Below are positions 11,192 through 25,600 of a DNA stretch of 64,000 nt, one piece after another. The first letter of the stretch is position 1, and every line of letters begins with the position of its first letter. Origin of the DNA: Coffea arabica (Eukaryota; Streptophyta; Magnoliopsida; Gentianales; Rubiaceae); contig NC_092329.1 in assembly GCF_036785885.1 (NCBI RefSeq), positions 4,154,001 through 4,218,000 of the forward strand, written 5' to 3'. The notes under the pieces were generated by a model, which worked only from the letters and a program-made list of their open reading frames with translations, was not told where the DNA came from and did no database searches. The translations under genes and the position numbers were made by a program.

Positions 11192-13964
11192 ATGTTCAAC
11201 AACAGCTTCTCGATCACCGTTTCCGACCAGTCTTCCGATGAGCACGCCGACAAAAAATTACGGGCTCGTGTCCGGAGGAAGTCCAAGAAATTTGGGTTTC
11301 GAGGCAAGACTGAATTCACTCGCCAAGTTGTGAGGCAGGTTCTCAAGTGGTGGCCTTTCCTGCTCTTCCTTTCTGCTGCAGCATTGCTCATTTTTGAAGT
11401 CTCCCGAATCTATGGAAAATCAACAAGTCCACCACCGCCTCAAACCGCCCAGGCCCAGAAGAAGCCGGACCACCCTCATTTTGAGAAGAAAGAGCAAGGG
11501 AACTTGAATCGTCTCGATCCCACCACCCGAGTCGTCGGTGGCGTTAGAGAACGTATGTAATTTATTTTTAGGCTTCTATGTGTTACTGACTAAAAGGTTC
11601 AGAATTTTGATGATTTTACTATGTCTCTGAAGGTTAATTTGGATAAAGTTATGAACTTTACCACATTAATTAGCTAATAGGCAACCATTGCCCATGGGCT
11701 GCTGCTGTTTCTGTTTTCAACTGAGGACCAATATTTAGATTTCCGTTTCTTGCTCCATTGTCGAGTTTCATAGTCGCACTTTCTTGCAAAAGCTGATTAT
11801 GACTGGTTTTCTACTGATCATGTTTGAAGAACTGTGCAAGTTTAGATGGTATTTTGGATAACGATTTTATGGTATTGCTGTACCGCGTAGAGTTGAGCGT
11901 TGACAGGTTTGTCATTCATGATTTGGTTTTTTGTTGTATCAGGTTGTCTGAAGCTTCTGGCTCCTGAAGAACTTGAACGTTTGGTTTTTCCGCAACAAAG
12001 AGTATCTAATATTCCCATTAAAAAAGTGGTATACATCACAGAGACTGATAAAACTTATGGAGAAGGGAACTTCACAAAGTCTCAGCATGGTCTGGACGGC
12101 ACAAGATTTAATTTATTCACTGGATACCAAACTCTGGACCAGAGAGATCAAAGCTTTAAGGTAATGAGCTGCATCTCGCAATTGTCATTGTTGTGGAGGA
12201 GAGTTTTAGATGGCAGTAGATAAATTCTTTAACAATATGCTTTAATATGCTCTGTGATTCTGGATCATTGGTTTGTGGTGGCTTCTGATGTATCTTGCTA
12301 CTGTGTCTAGTTTTCCACTAATCCAAGTAAACATTTTAAGTTGGCTGTTGTAGGTGAACAAAACAGCAACAGTCCATTGTGGTTTCTACAGTGAGAAAGG
12401 GGGGTTTAAGATTTCTGAGGAAGATGAATTGTATATGCACGAGTGTGAAGTAGTGGTGTCTACCTGTGCATTTGGTGGCGGAGATGATCTATACCAACCA
12501 ATAGGGATGTCAGAGCAGTCACTTCATAAGGTTACAATGTCAAATGCAAAGATCTCCTGAATGAGTTCTATGTTTTCTTTTGAAATGCTTACCATGTTCA
12601 AGGATACAGGTTTGTTATGTGGCTTTTTGGGATGAAATTACTCTTGCTGCACAAGAAGCTCAGGGTCAGAAAGTTGGTGAAAACCATTTTATTGGGAAGT
12701 GGCGGATTATAGTAGTTAAGGATCTACCTTTTCGAGACCAAAGGTTAAATGGCAAAATTCCCAAGGTAGGAAAAAGTTTGGTTCTCTTGTAGTTCTTTTC
12801 TGTTTCTTCATCATGCTCGCAAGTTTGGTTCTGGATCTTTGTTTGTATTCTCATTTTTGAAAAGAATAACAAGAGAGGACACAAAACTCTCGTCTTGCTT
12901 AAGAAACGATTGGCAATCTCACAGCCAAGAAATCTGGATTGCAAATTTAGTACATCCAATATGCAATGTTCTGCCAATGTTTATCATCTTTTCTTTTCAA
13001 ATTGATATTTAAAATGGTCAGTCTTACTGTAGATTTGTTAAACAGTTTTCTTAGAATTCACTGATAATAAAACTCAATGAAGTTAATTCTTCTGTTCTTT
13101 GATTAGATGCTAGCCCATCGTCTCTTTCCAAACTCAAGATACTCAATTTGGGTGGATTCCAAGTCCCAGTTTAGGAGGGACCCTCTGGGAGTACTGGAAG
13201 CCCTTCTTTGGCGATCAAAGTCTGTACTTGCAATTTCAGAACATGGAGCACGCAGTAGTGTGTATGATGAGGCAAAGGCTGTTGTCAAGAAAAACAAAGC
13301 AACACCTGAAGAGGTTGAAGTACAATTAACTCAGTATCGCAAGGATGCACTACCAGAGGACAAGAGGTTCAATGGAAAGAAAGGTACGCTTACACCTCTG
13401 CTTCTTGTTATTATCCTATCCAGCAAAATGGTGGTGATGATTGTAAGTGACATAGTTCTGTTGCTTGATTCTCATAAGATTATAAATGATTGGCCAACAA
13501 AGATGTGCTTCTGTTAAATAGTTCGTGATACTGCTCAATTTTTTTTTTTTTGCAAATTAGATTCTCTTTCCTGCTGGTATTATTAAATCTACTAAAAAAG
13601 AAAGTATTTTTTATAGCTAATTTTTCCTCCTATATGAAGCCTCATGCTCCTTTAATCTTAGATTATTGCATTGGTGAAGTATATGATGGAACTGCAAAAC
13701 GCTCATATGTAGCTCCATTCCATCTGTACAGCTCTAGCTGAGGCTTCCATCATTGTGAGGGAGCACACGACAACAACTAACCTCTTCATGTGTCTCTGGT
13801 TTAATGAGGTGGTTCGCTTCACTTCCCGTGATCAGCTAAGCTTTCCATATGTTCTCTGGCGGTTCAAAGCATTAAAGGACATTAATTTGTTCCCTGTATG
13901 CACTCGCAAAGATCTTGTTAATAGCATGGGCCATGTACGCAAGGCCAAGCTTTTGACAAGTTAA
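11192..13964 (+). CDS. DUF616 protein, TOD1/MUCI70 hexosyltransferase family
   Basis: Predicted 473-aa type II membrane protein. Exons: 11192-11552, 11943-12160, 12354-12530, 12610-12765, 13107-13383, 13732-13964, with all phases consistent. A basic N terminus (KKLRARVRRKSKKFGF) precedes one membrane segment at about residues 52-72 (WWPFLLFLSAAALLIFEV) and a proline-rich stem. The DUF616 domain follows: RVVGGVRERCLKLL, CGFYSEKGGFKISEED, FGGGDDLYQPIGMS, CYVAFWDEIT, MLAHRLFPNSRYSIWVDSK, then LFMCLWFNEVVRFTSRDQLS. The WVDSK segment could be a DxD-like glycosyltransferase site. The family includes MUCI70, linked to seed mucilage pectin, and TOD1, reported as a Golgi ceramidase affecting turgor. 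The length suits the shorter TOD1-like branch. The exact reaction cannot be told from sequence. The start was chosen as the first ATG giving the usual leader. Confidence 0.9.
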
Positions 13965-14658
13965 TTTCTTAATTTCCATTCCTGCTTGGATTCTTCTTTT
14001 TCCATGTTTTGGATAGTCTTATTTGGCATCCACTAACTTCAGGAGGATGTTTTGGAGGAAGAGCTTGGGTAGAATCGTCTTTTCACCGGTACTTGTTACC
14101 TGTACATTGTATTTGCTGCAGTTCGTTTTTTGCTTCCTTGAACTATTGTAAAGTCTAATTTATATATTTATTTGGGAAAGGACCACAATACTACTTGTAT
14201 CTCATTGACTAACAAGAATATAGAAGTGAGGAGGAACATCTGAAGGGTCTGATTTTGTAAATTTTTTGGGAATCCTCCAATTCTATAGTCTACTTGGCAT
14301 TTTGGTGCAACAGTGTTGCAGTTGAAATAAAAGACTTTGGCATCCTTCTTTGCCTCAGAGATGTGGTAGTTTTAATTTTGTGCAACTTTCTCCGTTCCTT
14401 TGAGATTGTGTATCTGACTTGCTGTATGTTGTGCTTTTTATCCGAATCTAATGGCTGTTATTATATTGCAATTGGTTTTGACCTCCTTCTTTCCTCCACT
14501 TGTATAGATTGAAAGATGTTAGAGGATTAGGAAAGTAAGTGAAGGTGGATTAGGTGGCCAAAACACAGCAAAAACACTAAGAACGGATGTATTAAGGTAG
14601 CTCTAACACAAGCTAAACAAATGGCAATGCAACAAACTTTCAAGCTCTCCGCATAATT
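13965..14658 (+). other. 3' UTR of DUF616 gene and dirigent promoter
   Basis: No gene is supported. It should hold the 3' end of the gene before it and the promoter of the dirigent gene after it. Both genes run in the same direction. Confidence 0.4.
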
Positions 14659-15210
14659 ATGCTTCCAAGGGTCATATTCTGTATTGCGGTTTCTTTAGCT
14701 GTAATAGCAGTAGCACTCCTGGCATTGCTCTCTCCCTTACCGCATAGAAAGCCGGCCAAGGACTCCAGGCCCTGGTTGGCCTTATCTCTGTACATTCAAC
14801 AGCCCAAAATCGGTGGCTCAAATTTGCACTCAGTGGCCCCGTCAGATGCCGGAGCCCTGGTCTTTCATCGCACCCTCACAGAGGGACCTGAGAACACTTC
14901 CAGGGTGGTTGGAAAAGCTCAAGGCTTCATAATTCCCATTGATCATTTCGCCCATTCACCGTTCAACATTATTTACCTCACGTTCAACTCCCACAAGCAC
15001 TCTGGCAGCCTTAGTATTCAGGCCAAGGAGTTAGCCAACAAGGAGAACAAGGAGCTGATGGTTGTTGGTGGAACAGGCTCTTTTGCTTTTGCTCGAGGCC
15101 TCGCCATTTTTGCACAAACAGATAAGCAGGGATCATCTCATTCAGACGCAACTTATCATGTAAAACTGCACTTGAAATTCCCTAATCGGTCCCAGATCAT
15201 ACCTGGATGA
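14659..15210 (+). CDS. dirigent-family protein (DIR)
   Basis: Intronless 183-aa secreted protein. Residues 1-25 are a hydrophobic signal peptide or anchor. The dirigent beta-barrel domain follows: WLALSLYIQQP (39-49), the conserved SRVVGKAQGFIIP (81-93), FNIIYLTFN (102-110), and GGTGSFAFARGLAIF (137-151) near the end. Two N-glycosylation sequons are visible, Asn79 (NTS) and Asn176 (NRS). Dirigent proteins direct the stereochemistry of phenoxy-radical coupling in lignan synthesis, or act in lignin and terpenoid chemistry in the apoplast, without being oxidases. Length and lack of introns are typical. The subfamily was not assigned; the non-canonical mid-domain SGSLSIQAKELANK suggests a DIR-like clade rather than the classic pinoresinol-forming DIR-a. 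Its neighbours give no pathway context. Confidence 0.88.
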   Translation: MLPRVIFCIAVSLAVIAVALLALLSPLPHRKPAKDSRPWLALSLYIQQPKIGGSNLHSVAPSDAGALVFHRTLTEGPENTSRVVGKAQGFIIPIDHFAHSPFNIIYLTFNSHKHSGSLSIQAKELANKENKELMVVGGTGSFAFARGLAIFAQTDKQGSSHSDATYHVKLHLKFPNRSQIIPG

Positions 15211-16670
15211 TGAAACGCTACTTCTTGTTGGGACTTCATTTTGTTCTTGATTTCTTGGATTGTAGCTCATCCTATATTGCTGCGGAAAATTTAATCATAT
15301 ACATGAAGGAGATTCTCCATCATCTGTCGCTGACTTTAACACACACCGTATCTTGAGCTGAAGTGTACCCCAAGTCAGCAGGCATGCGTCACAGTTTAAT
15401 CAAAGGGAACGAGATTTGCTGCTTGCCTGATACTTGCACCTAAGATCAATGATGCAGTGAAAAGGATCCAATGTAAAACTACAATCTGAACACTTCAATA
15501 TACAAAATTTGATGCTTCCTTTTTTTTTTTTTCCTGTCCTTTACATTATCATGAGCTGAGAAGATTTTTCAACACAGACCTGAGAAGGTTGAATTAATAA
15601 TTGCAAAAAAGTTATGGAATAAGTTGACAGAAAAGGTTCTTTTTTGTTCGGCAGAGGACAGAAAGTAGTTCAAGTATATTGTAATAGCACTCCCAGGCAC
15701 CCCATTACCTATCAAGACGGTACTTAACGAAGCATTTACGGTATGGTGCGCCAAAATACAAAGAAATGTGTTAATGAATGTCAATGATGATCAACAGAAA
15801 GCTCTTTACTTGTAGATTAAACAGATGATTTCATAAATATGCTTTTCAATTACGCTTTTACATCGTATATATCTCATCACCAAAAATAATATTACGGTGA
15901 GTAATATAAAAATGTTTTCCAAATAATTTTCAGCTCAAATGGACTAACTTTTTTTTTTGCAACAACCATGGAAAATCTCAAAATAGTAAGAAGTTTGCTT
16001 TCAAGGGGAAAAAAAAGGCAAGACTATGTATAGCATTCCATAAAAAAGAAAAAGTTGAAAAACGACGCTTCACCGTAATCTACACGTTATGGATTTAAGC
16101 CATTAAAAGGGGTAAGTGAAGAATAACTTTTGATCTTCTTCATTTAAAAAAAAATAGTAAAAAAAATAAAAATTATGTAACTCTCACGATCTCACCTCAA
16201 TATGCAAAACAAATTTTATCGTCTCTAATTTTCTAGTTACTTATTATTCGTTTTGTTCTTGGTTTCTCAGAGAACTAAAATATTACAAAATGGTTTTAGG
16301 AAAATCGTTTTTGTCGACTCTAAATAGCATTTCTAAAATGATATTGAAAAAAAAACCAAGTAAAAATGGAAAAGAAAACAAATAGAGAAGCTTAGGAGCC
16401 GACGTCTAAATGGCCCGACCCGCTTTTCTGGTTACGGTTGTGCACACAGTACACGCAGCAAATGGCGTAACGAATAGTCCACGTACCATTTGGCGCGTGC
16501 TCCAAGTCCAAATAACTGATGAACGACGTCGCTGTACATTTTCCTTAATCCACTACTGCTCCTATCTAATTCCTCGTCTCTTTCATCCAGTTTTTTCCAC
16601 CTGTGAGCTGAGACAATTGTGCGAAGCTTGAGGATTTACGCCAACAGAAGAACGAAACTCTGCCGGAATC
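15211..16670. other. spacer and SEC3 5' region
   Basis: No gene is supported. The first part is dirigent 3' flank, the middle is AT-rich, and the last about 250 bases (GC-richer, from about 16400) look like the SEC3 promoter and 5' UTR. Confidence 0.4.
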
Positions 16671-19600
16671 ATGGCGAAATCGAGCGCCGACGATGAGGAG
16701 CTCCGGAGAGCATGCGAAGCTGCCATCGAAGGCACCAAGCAGAAGGTCGTAATGTCGATCCGAGTCGCCAAAAGCCGCGGGATCTGGGGCAAATCTGCCA
16801 AATTAGGCCGCGGTCAGATGGCTAAACCTAGGGTTCTCGCCATCTCCAGTACGTCCACATTTTCCTTAATCACTTTCCCGCGTTTTCACTTTCCACTTTC
16901 CTTAAGTTCAATTTCGGAGCTAGCTGGTTTAATTTTCATTTTTAATTTTTGAAGCAAATGAAATCACCTTTGTGGAAGTTGGGGTATTAATTTGATGCGT
17001 GCTTGGTATAATTCATGTAAGGAACAAGTCAATAGGCTGTGAAGGATTCTCTGATTGTGATGTCGTAAGTTTTGGTAGAGTTTAGATGGTTGTTGTAAGT
17101 CAGCTCATGAATTGTTAAGGAATAATGATATGCAGTTTGATAACTTTAACCTACTGCGTAGCATGTCTTCGGAGCTTCGGGTTCGAGAAGCTATCCATTT
17201 TAGTGCTTGACTCCAAATTTTGTCCCATACCAAGCCCCCAGTTTAGAGGTGGGATTACCTGCTCCAGGGCAGAAATGTGTCGAGTGGCTTAACCAATAAT
17301 TGTGACTGGTGAAACTGAAGTGTCTCGGTTTAAAATGCTTCTATTAGTGTGTACTACAATGACGGTATATAGGGTTTTTATATTAATAAAGGTCACTTTT
17401 CACTCATGGCATAAAGTGCTTACTGATTATTACCTCGAAATGAATGCTCTGAGACGTGCAGCTGCTAGAACTTCTGAATGCTCTCAAGTTTTTACCTAGA
17501 ACTTCTGAATTAGCATGAATTTGTCAGGTGATTGATTAGCATGAAAGGATCAGTCATTCTTTCTTTTCACAAGAAATATCCCTACAATCTATCATAACTC
17601 GCGCACATGCCAAAGATGACTTGGTCAGCAAAGTATTTTTACAAATTTAATAACTCTAGGTTTGGTAAACCTAGTGACTCTGGATTCTTGAAGACAGAGG
17701 GAAGTTAAGGAATCATAGATGAAACCTTGGCCATTGGAAAAATTGGCCTTCAATAGGTAAGTCCTAGTGGGTACACAATAGTATCACAATGAAAACAAGA
17801 TAAAACATGTGAAAATATCTCATAAGCAACAGATTGAGGAATGCAGAGTTGGTGGTGTTTTACTGCCACTCATTCTTGTTTGTGTTACTGCATTACGTGT
17901 CAAAGTTTCCGTTACTCGGTTAGTGTTTGTGCACCGTCAACCAAAAAATCATCACCTTATCTCCTTTAGATTATGCTATCCCTAATCTTTGTCCGTAGTC
18001 TTTGTGACTCGGAAAAGACATATCAAGACGGAATGAAAATTGGTTGACCCTGTTCATATGAACGCTTGAAACTTCAATATCCCCCCATTCATTTACAAGT
18101 CCGTTTATAACTAATTCAAAAATTTAGCTTACTTCATGTGTTTTCTGCAGCCAAGGCAAAAGGCCAGCGGACTAAAGCATTTTTACGTGTCCTAAAGTAT
18201 TCCACTGGAGGAGTTCTCGAGGTAATCTTCCACACTCTTTTCTTCATTTGCTGCTTCATACCTGGCTTCTTCTCTCTTTGGAAAAAAAATTTTTTTTTTT
18301 GGGGGGGGGGGGGGGGGGGAGAGGGGTGCAGGCCTCATACACATCAAGCTATTCAAAAGTGTGGTCAATGGGTTCCATTCCACTGTGCTAAAAATTAATA
18401 AAGTCTTCATACTGATTTCTGCCACTGACAATCTGAGGTTGCTTGAAACATGTGAACTTGCCATGTCTTTAGAGACTACCGTTAGTAATATGTTACAAAT
18501 GCTCCAAGTGTGTATTGTTGTTTTGTTATATTCTAGCAACTGGGACAAGAGAGGAAAAAACTCAATTATGTGCTTTGGATGCCACCAATTGCCAGCTCAT
18601 ATGACAGTTTGTGGCCTTACATTAAGTTGTGAAATAGGTAAAAGAGAGCCATGGTCAAAGAGAGTCATTTTTCTGGAACTCATGGCAGCAGTCAAAAAAA
18701 CGGGTGGGTCCCGTATTTTACGAATAGAGAGGAATGACGTGTAGAAGATAGAAAGACAGTTTCTATGACAAAGTGCATGTATGTAATTTTACTTTAAGCT
18801 GATAAAAGCAATTTTTTCTGCTCCTGTAGCCTGCAAAATTGTACAAGCTGAAGCATCTTTCAAAGGTTGAGGTTGTAACAAATGACCCCAGTGGATGCAC
18901 ATTTATGCTGGTATTGATCAAAACACATCTAGTGGGAAAATTTTTTTATTTTTGTTATTGCCCAAATCCCGCGCTAAAAAAAGTTTCCGACTTTATTTTG
19001 GATTGATCGCATTCCTGCAGGGCTTTGATAACCTTAGGAGTCAGAGTGTTTCTCCACCTCAGTGGACCATGCGCAATGTTGATGATAGGTACCTTATGAG
19101 TCCTCGGCCCAAAAATACCTTATTAGGTTTTGAAGTATTGTAACAATTATCTCCATTTTGTCTCAAGTCTTTGATATACTATTTTGCAGGAATCGCCTAC
19201 TGATGTGCATTTTAAACATCTGCAAAGATGTATTAGGTCGTCTTCCCAAAGTTGTTGGCATAGATGTTGTGGAGATGGCTCTTTGGGCTAAGGTATTTTC
19301 TCCCGGTAGCTCAGGAAAAACTCGTTCTTTATTTATTTGGTTTTATTTTTCCTTCTATAATTTATCTTGTACTGGTTGAGTAAATATTTTCTTTTGTCCT
19401 GAAACCTTTCAGCTATTCATCATTATTGTTTGCTGTAAGATGCTGCGAACTTTATGAATTTATCTATCTGAGAAGGCATTGTAGAAGTTCTTGACTTTAT
19501 TTGCAGATGTGACTGTAATTGAACTCTTTTTACTTGGTCCGCTTCCTTTAAGATTACCAATCAACTGGGTTCTGCATGTTGGCATTTATGAAACACAGCA

Positions 19601-22600
19601 ACAATTATTATGTGAAGTTAGTTTTCTACATGAATTATGACTTTAAAATGAAATCTCTGTCCTGATTGGATATTTGTATTGAGCAATATGGGAAGAGGAC
19701 TGTGTTTAAGCTTCAGGTAGATTCTTTTATGTCAATTTTAATTTTTTTTGGCTGAATAGGTTAGATGCTTATTAACTTTCGTATATGGTGATGAGTAACC
19801 TATTATCTTCAAATGCTTTTGACTATTTGAACTTGAACAGGAAAATACTCCCACTATTCCTAAACAACTAGGGAATCAACAAGATGGGCCGGTTGAAGTT
19901 GCAGGGGCTGAAGGTGACATGAAAGTGACAGTTGAAAAAGAACTTGTTTCACAAGCAGAGGAAGAGGATATGGAGGCCCTTTTAGGCACGTACGTATGTT
20001 TATTTTCTTTCACGGATATTGACTTTATGGTGTATAAATCTGTGTTTATGTGCCCGTATATGCCTAATTCATGTGAAACATAATGCGAATTGCATTGTAG
20101 AAATCTCCTTTCATTTTTACACATGTAGCAGTAAAAAGAAAAAAGATACACAAGATAATAGATTTTATTGGTCAGTTATAGATTGACTTGTAGATCTCTG
20201 GGCAATGGATACTTGGAACTTTTCTTGCTTGTAATGTTGTTTTCTGTGCACTTATTCTCCTTTGTAACTATTCTTAGCTTGATTCTGTGCATCTTTGCTC
20301 TATTTTTGGGCTGAACTTCAACATGAGAAACAAGCTACCTGAGAAGCCAGTATGCACTGGGTCTTGAGAGCATTCTTTTGTACCATTTTAGTCTAATGAT
20401 GCTAATAGTTAGACTGATCATGTCATTTGCAGCTATGTCATGGGTATTGGTGAAGCTGAAGCATTTTCTGAGCGATTAAAGCGAGAACTTCAAGCTTTGG
20501 AAGCAGCAAATGTGCATGCTATTTTGGAAAATGTGCCTTTAATGGACGAGGTTAGATTTTGAATAAATTTCTTGAATAGTTTCTAAAGGCCTATTAGAGC
20601 ATATGGCCAAATTCTGTTGGTTGTTCTGCTATTGATTGCAATTGTTTCCCTTCTTTTGCTTAATGGTAAGTTTAACCTTGATTTAGTATGAGACAATAGA
20701 TCATGAATGTAGATCTTTACAGTCTCACTGTTTGTATGTTAGCCCAGTACTTATGTCACGATATCTCCTCTGATAAGCTTGCGGCAATGAAGATATTTAA
20801 TCTCATTGTATTCTTCATTACCTAACAATACATTTCATCATGATGATTTTTTACTTTTCATGTTCAATAGTTGACTTCCATTGGCCTCCAGAGTTTGTTC
20901 TGTTTCTGTCCTTGGAATCTGAAACTGTTTACAATACTTTTCATCCTTTCTAGCGGACTGCATTGTGATAGCTATGGTAGTTAATGTTTTGATCTGTTGC
21001 CTGAGTTCTTTGTTCTCCAAACCAATACATATTATTTGGTCTCCCAAATCGTCTGCAGGTATTGCAGGGACTGGAGTCTGCCACTAATTGTGTTGAGGAC
21101 ATGGATGAATGGTTGGGCATTTTCAATGTAAAGCTCAGACACATGAGAGAGGATATTGAATCGGTGAGTACATCTTAGAAATTGAGCTGAGATTTCTAAA
21201 TGTTTCTGTATTGTTTGCTTTGCCTTTGTTTAAAATCTTTTTAGTTACCTAAATTTACATAATTCAGTTGCATCTCTGCTTATTCTATTGATTTTACCTG
21301 GGAAGTGAATTTCACTGTATCCTGTGCAGCTATTGGTATTTGTCTTAATTGACCTGATTTCAGTGGTATTCTTTTAATAGCTAGAAGCACTGGTGAGTTG
21401 TTCTTGTTTGTTATACTTTACTTTTATCTTAATTTTTTTCCTTAAAAAATGTACTTTTTGGAAAGTAGCATGTGGGTGCTTTTTCCGAAAGAACTTATAT
21501 TTATTAAAGCACATAACTAAACTTTCAAATTTTTGAATAGCCTTTTAATAATAGGCCTTTTTGTTTGACTTGATTGTGCTTCTATCAGCAATATGTGTTT
21601 CATTTGTTCAAGTCCTGAGGGTCAGAAAGCTTCATTGCACAAGATGAGCTGTCTTTCTAGTTGCTACTTGCAAAGTCATCACTATTTTATGTCATTTGAT
21701 ATTTAAATTAGTCCACGCTGGAAAATAATAGTACTTTATGCTTTCTAAGGGGCATGTTGAAGTTCTAATGATCTGCATTTTTCTGTCTGTGGGCAGATAG
21801 AGACTCGCAATAACAAGCTTGAAATGCATTCTGTGAACAACAAATCATTGGTTGAGGAACTTGATAAGCTTCTTGAAAGATTGTGCATCCCTTCTGAGGT
21901 ACTTCCACATTTTAATTATGTTGTGGTATCAGCAATCCTTGTTTGAGTTATAAAAGTCTATTTTGTCAATTATCAAATTTGGTAGTTATTATGTTCATTT
22001 TGTTGCAGTATGCAGCATGTCTAACAGGTGGTTCCTTTGATGAGGCAAGGATGCTTCAAAATATTGAAGCATGTGAATGGTTAACTAATGCTTTGCGCAG
22101 CCTTGAAGTTCCTAGCTTGGATCCTTGCTATGCAGATATGCGTGCTGTATGTAAACTTCTTTGGACCTTTTTGCATATACTGTTATGTTTAAATTTGTCA
22201 TTTGGTGGTAGTTGTAGTTATGATCCTTGACATGGATATGTATTTCTGAACAGTTAAGGGCTCTGGGTTGATCGATTAAGAACATAACAAAAAGTATTTC
22301 AGCGGACTAGACAGCTATGACTTTTTTTTTCTTTCTTTTTGGGTTAGCTTAGCATGCTACACAGTGAGATGATAGTATGCAGGATTTAGTGACAGAATTT
22401 GTAAATTATAGGGATTCAGTAGAGGACGCCCTTTAGCAAATCATGTATGTGATGATAGACATGAATCTCTTGCAGTACCTGGGACCTCTGGCTCTTGAAA
22501 AATCAATTATAGCTTGTGCCTTTGGAATTAATTTTTAACATGATCATCTGCCCCAGAAATCCTGGTGTTTGTGCTTAAAATGTGGGGTAAAGAAAAGAAA

Positions 22601-25600
22601 GTAATTTCTCTTGATCACCTAGCAAAGATTAAGGTTTTTTTCTTTTTTATTTTTATTATATTTTTTGAGTGATGTCAAGGTTTTAGTTGTTGTGCAGCAA
22701 ATGATTACATGTTAATTTTGTAAAAAAAGTGCAGCGTTTATCTACTTTCTGAAGAAATGCGAAGTATCATGAAAACTTCTAGATTTTGGTTTACCTTACG
22801 AGAATTATGAGTGACTTCTATCAGGTAAGAGAAAAGCGCGCGGAACTGGACAAGTTGAAGAGTACTTTTGTTCGGAGAGCATCTGAGTTCTTGAGAAACT
22901 ATTTTGCTAGCTTGGTGGATTTCATGATAAGTGACAAGAGTTATTTCTCTCAGGTATTCTTGTAGGAATTCTGCTTTGCAGTGATAATCAATGTCCTGAA
23001 GCTAATACTGAATTTTCTGTTCACTTGATTAAACAGCGTGGACAATTGAAGAGGCCGGATCATGCAGATCTGCGGTATAAGTGCAGGACATATGCTCGCC
23101 TTCTGCAACACTTGAAGGTCTGCTGAAGTGTTCAATTGGGTTGATGAATTGCCAGTTGTGAGGTGTTATACTTTTGCTCACTTTGATGTTTTGTTCTGTC
23201 CTTTCATTTGCAGAGTCTCGATAAAAATTGCCTTGGTCCATTGCGGAAAGCTTACTGTAGCTCCCTTAATTTACTATTGCGCCGTGAGGTGGGAAAACTT
23301 ATCTTTGTGCAAATGATTCCTTCAATTGTAGTTAATGATGTTTCTGTGTGAAAATTGCTTGGATTTAGATTTCATGTCTCATAGTGTAGTATTTCTTTAT
23401 TGATCTGTGTGATGATTGTAATTAAGAACTTAAGTATCAGAATAATTAAGCTATTTGCGAGAATCTGATTTTATTTTTCTGATCATTGGTTGTCTACTGT
23501 ATTGGTGTCAAAGCATTTTGATGTTACTTCTATACAAGTTTCATGGTCCAGGATACCTGTGCCCTTGGGGAACTAATAGTTGGCAATAATTTGCCAGTAG
23601 TGATATCTATGTTACTGTCTAATTTGAACATCTCGCTTTGCTGCCCTTCGAGAATGACTGTGATTATTGGATCTTTGTATGGTATAGTTCACACTAAATT
23701 ACTGAATAAATGAATTATGTCTAGTTGTATCTTAAATTTTTTGCTCTTTCAAATTGCTAAGCTGGGTCATTTTTTATTTGATTTGTGTATTTTGCGTATC
23801 CCATCTTAGATTATCACAAGAAGCAAATCAAGAAATAGTGGAAGAAAGTTTTATAGTAATAGAGTTATAAATTGTGAGTTTGTTACATGGAGTTTGAATG
23901 GTCTCTTAATACTTACCTTTATAGGCTCGTGAATTTGCCAATGAGCTTCGTGCGAGTACCAAAGCATCGCGAAATCCTACTGTATGGCTTGAAGGTTCAA
24001 CGGGTTCCAGTCAAAATGTGAACAATGCAGACACCTCTACGGTTTCAGAAGCTTATGCGAAAATGCTCACTATATTTATCCCACTTCTTGTGGATGAGGT
24101 TTTTGCTCTAATTGATAACTTCTCTTCCCTCCCTCTCTCTGAGGACATGTCATCTTCACAGATAAACATGTTTATTGCCTTAATTTCAGAGTTCATTCTT
24201 TGCACACTTTATGTGCTTTGAAGTTCCAGCACTTGTTCCACCAGGAGGCCTTGCCAATGGAAAAGGTGGGCCCAATGACAATGATGATGGAAATGATGAT
24301 GACTTGGGCATCTTGGACATTGATGACAATGACAGCAAATCTGGTAAGTTTACCTATAGGGTTCTCCATTTTTGTCAGGCATCCACTTGAAGTTTGCTTC
24401 AATTATCTTTTGTCATTCTGTAGGTAAAAGTACTGCAGAGCTGGAGGCACTAAATGAATCACTTCGTGATTTGCTTGACGGAATACAGGTATCTTATTTA
24501 TGCAATCGCTGAGCTTCCCTTTGAATGACAGATGAGGGGTTAAAAGTAATCATGAATCCTGAAATCTTCGAAATGAAATTGCTTTTAGAAAATGTTTCTG
24601 TCACCATGGATGTCTGACATTATATAGGATACTTAAGCATCGTCAGCATTCTGTTTAGAGGTGATATATGTTCATCCACTGCATTAGCACTTTATTAGTG
24701 TCTGTAGCTCATAAAATGTCACATGTAAGATATTTGGGAGGATTTTGTGGACTCAGAGCATATGGTTCTTGCTAACCTTTATTGGCATTATAGTTTAATT
24801 TAGACAGATAATTGTTGTACAGTCAAATGATTTTTCAACATTAAATGTATTGCAATGCTTTCTTTTTGTTTGTTGCTAGGCATCTTGATTAGAAGTGCCT
24901 CTGTGCTTATAGGTTCTTTATTCATTAGCGAAACCTGAGCGAAAGCCACAGCGAGACAGACAAATCAAACAACTTAAAGGAATAGATAGGTGTATTTACT
25001 GCGTCTCCCACAAAATAAAAATAAATAGGTGAATTGGATATTAAGGTTGCAGAATTCGTGCATTCGCTTACATTCCAAGTCTAGAAAGACTTGAACAAGC
25101 TACAAATTGGTAGAATTTTCATACGAGGATAAAAGATTTCTACACACCAACAGCAACTCAAGTTCACTGATCCAGAAAACATTTACTGGTATTTCAGTTG
25201 GTATGTTGGTTTAATGAAGTAGACTGAAGTCCAATCCCATCTCAGGAATGCGTTGCTGGTTTATGTCTGAGTGTAGAACTGAAGGTCTTTGAAATAATTC
25301 ATGTGGGAACAAGTCACCTGGTTTCTCTTGTTCTCTAGCCTTTCAAAGAGACTATGCTTTCAAATTCTTTTCATCCTCACAGATGGCGTTTATGATCAAA
25401 CTATTGTTCGCTTGATTGGATCTTCTTACGCTTTGCATAGTCACCAATAATGGGCATGAAGTCCTTTTTTTCCCTTTCAAATTTTCTTAGTGTTGCTTCT
25501 TGGGAGCAAAGGAATTTTGAGTTTACTGTGTATATAGCTACGCATTCATAATAGAAGTTCCAATTTTGTTCTAAATGCAATATTTTCTTTTTCTGGCTCT

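Noticed and set aside
18289-18325. G-quadruplex regulatory element from the 19-G run
   Set aside because: An uninterrupted G homopolymer in an intron next to a T run is more simply a slippage or assembly-sensitive tract.
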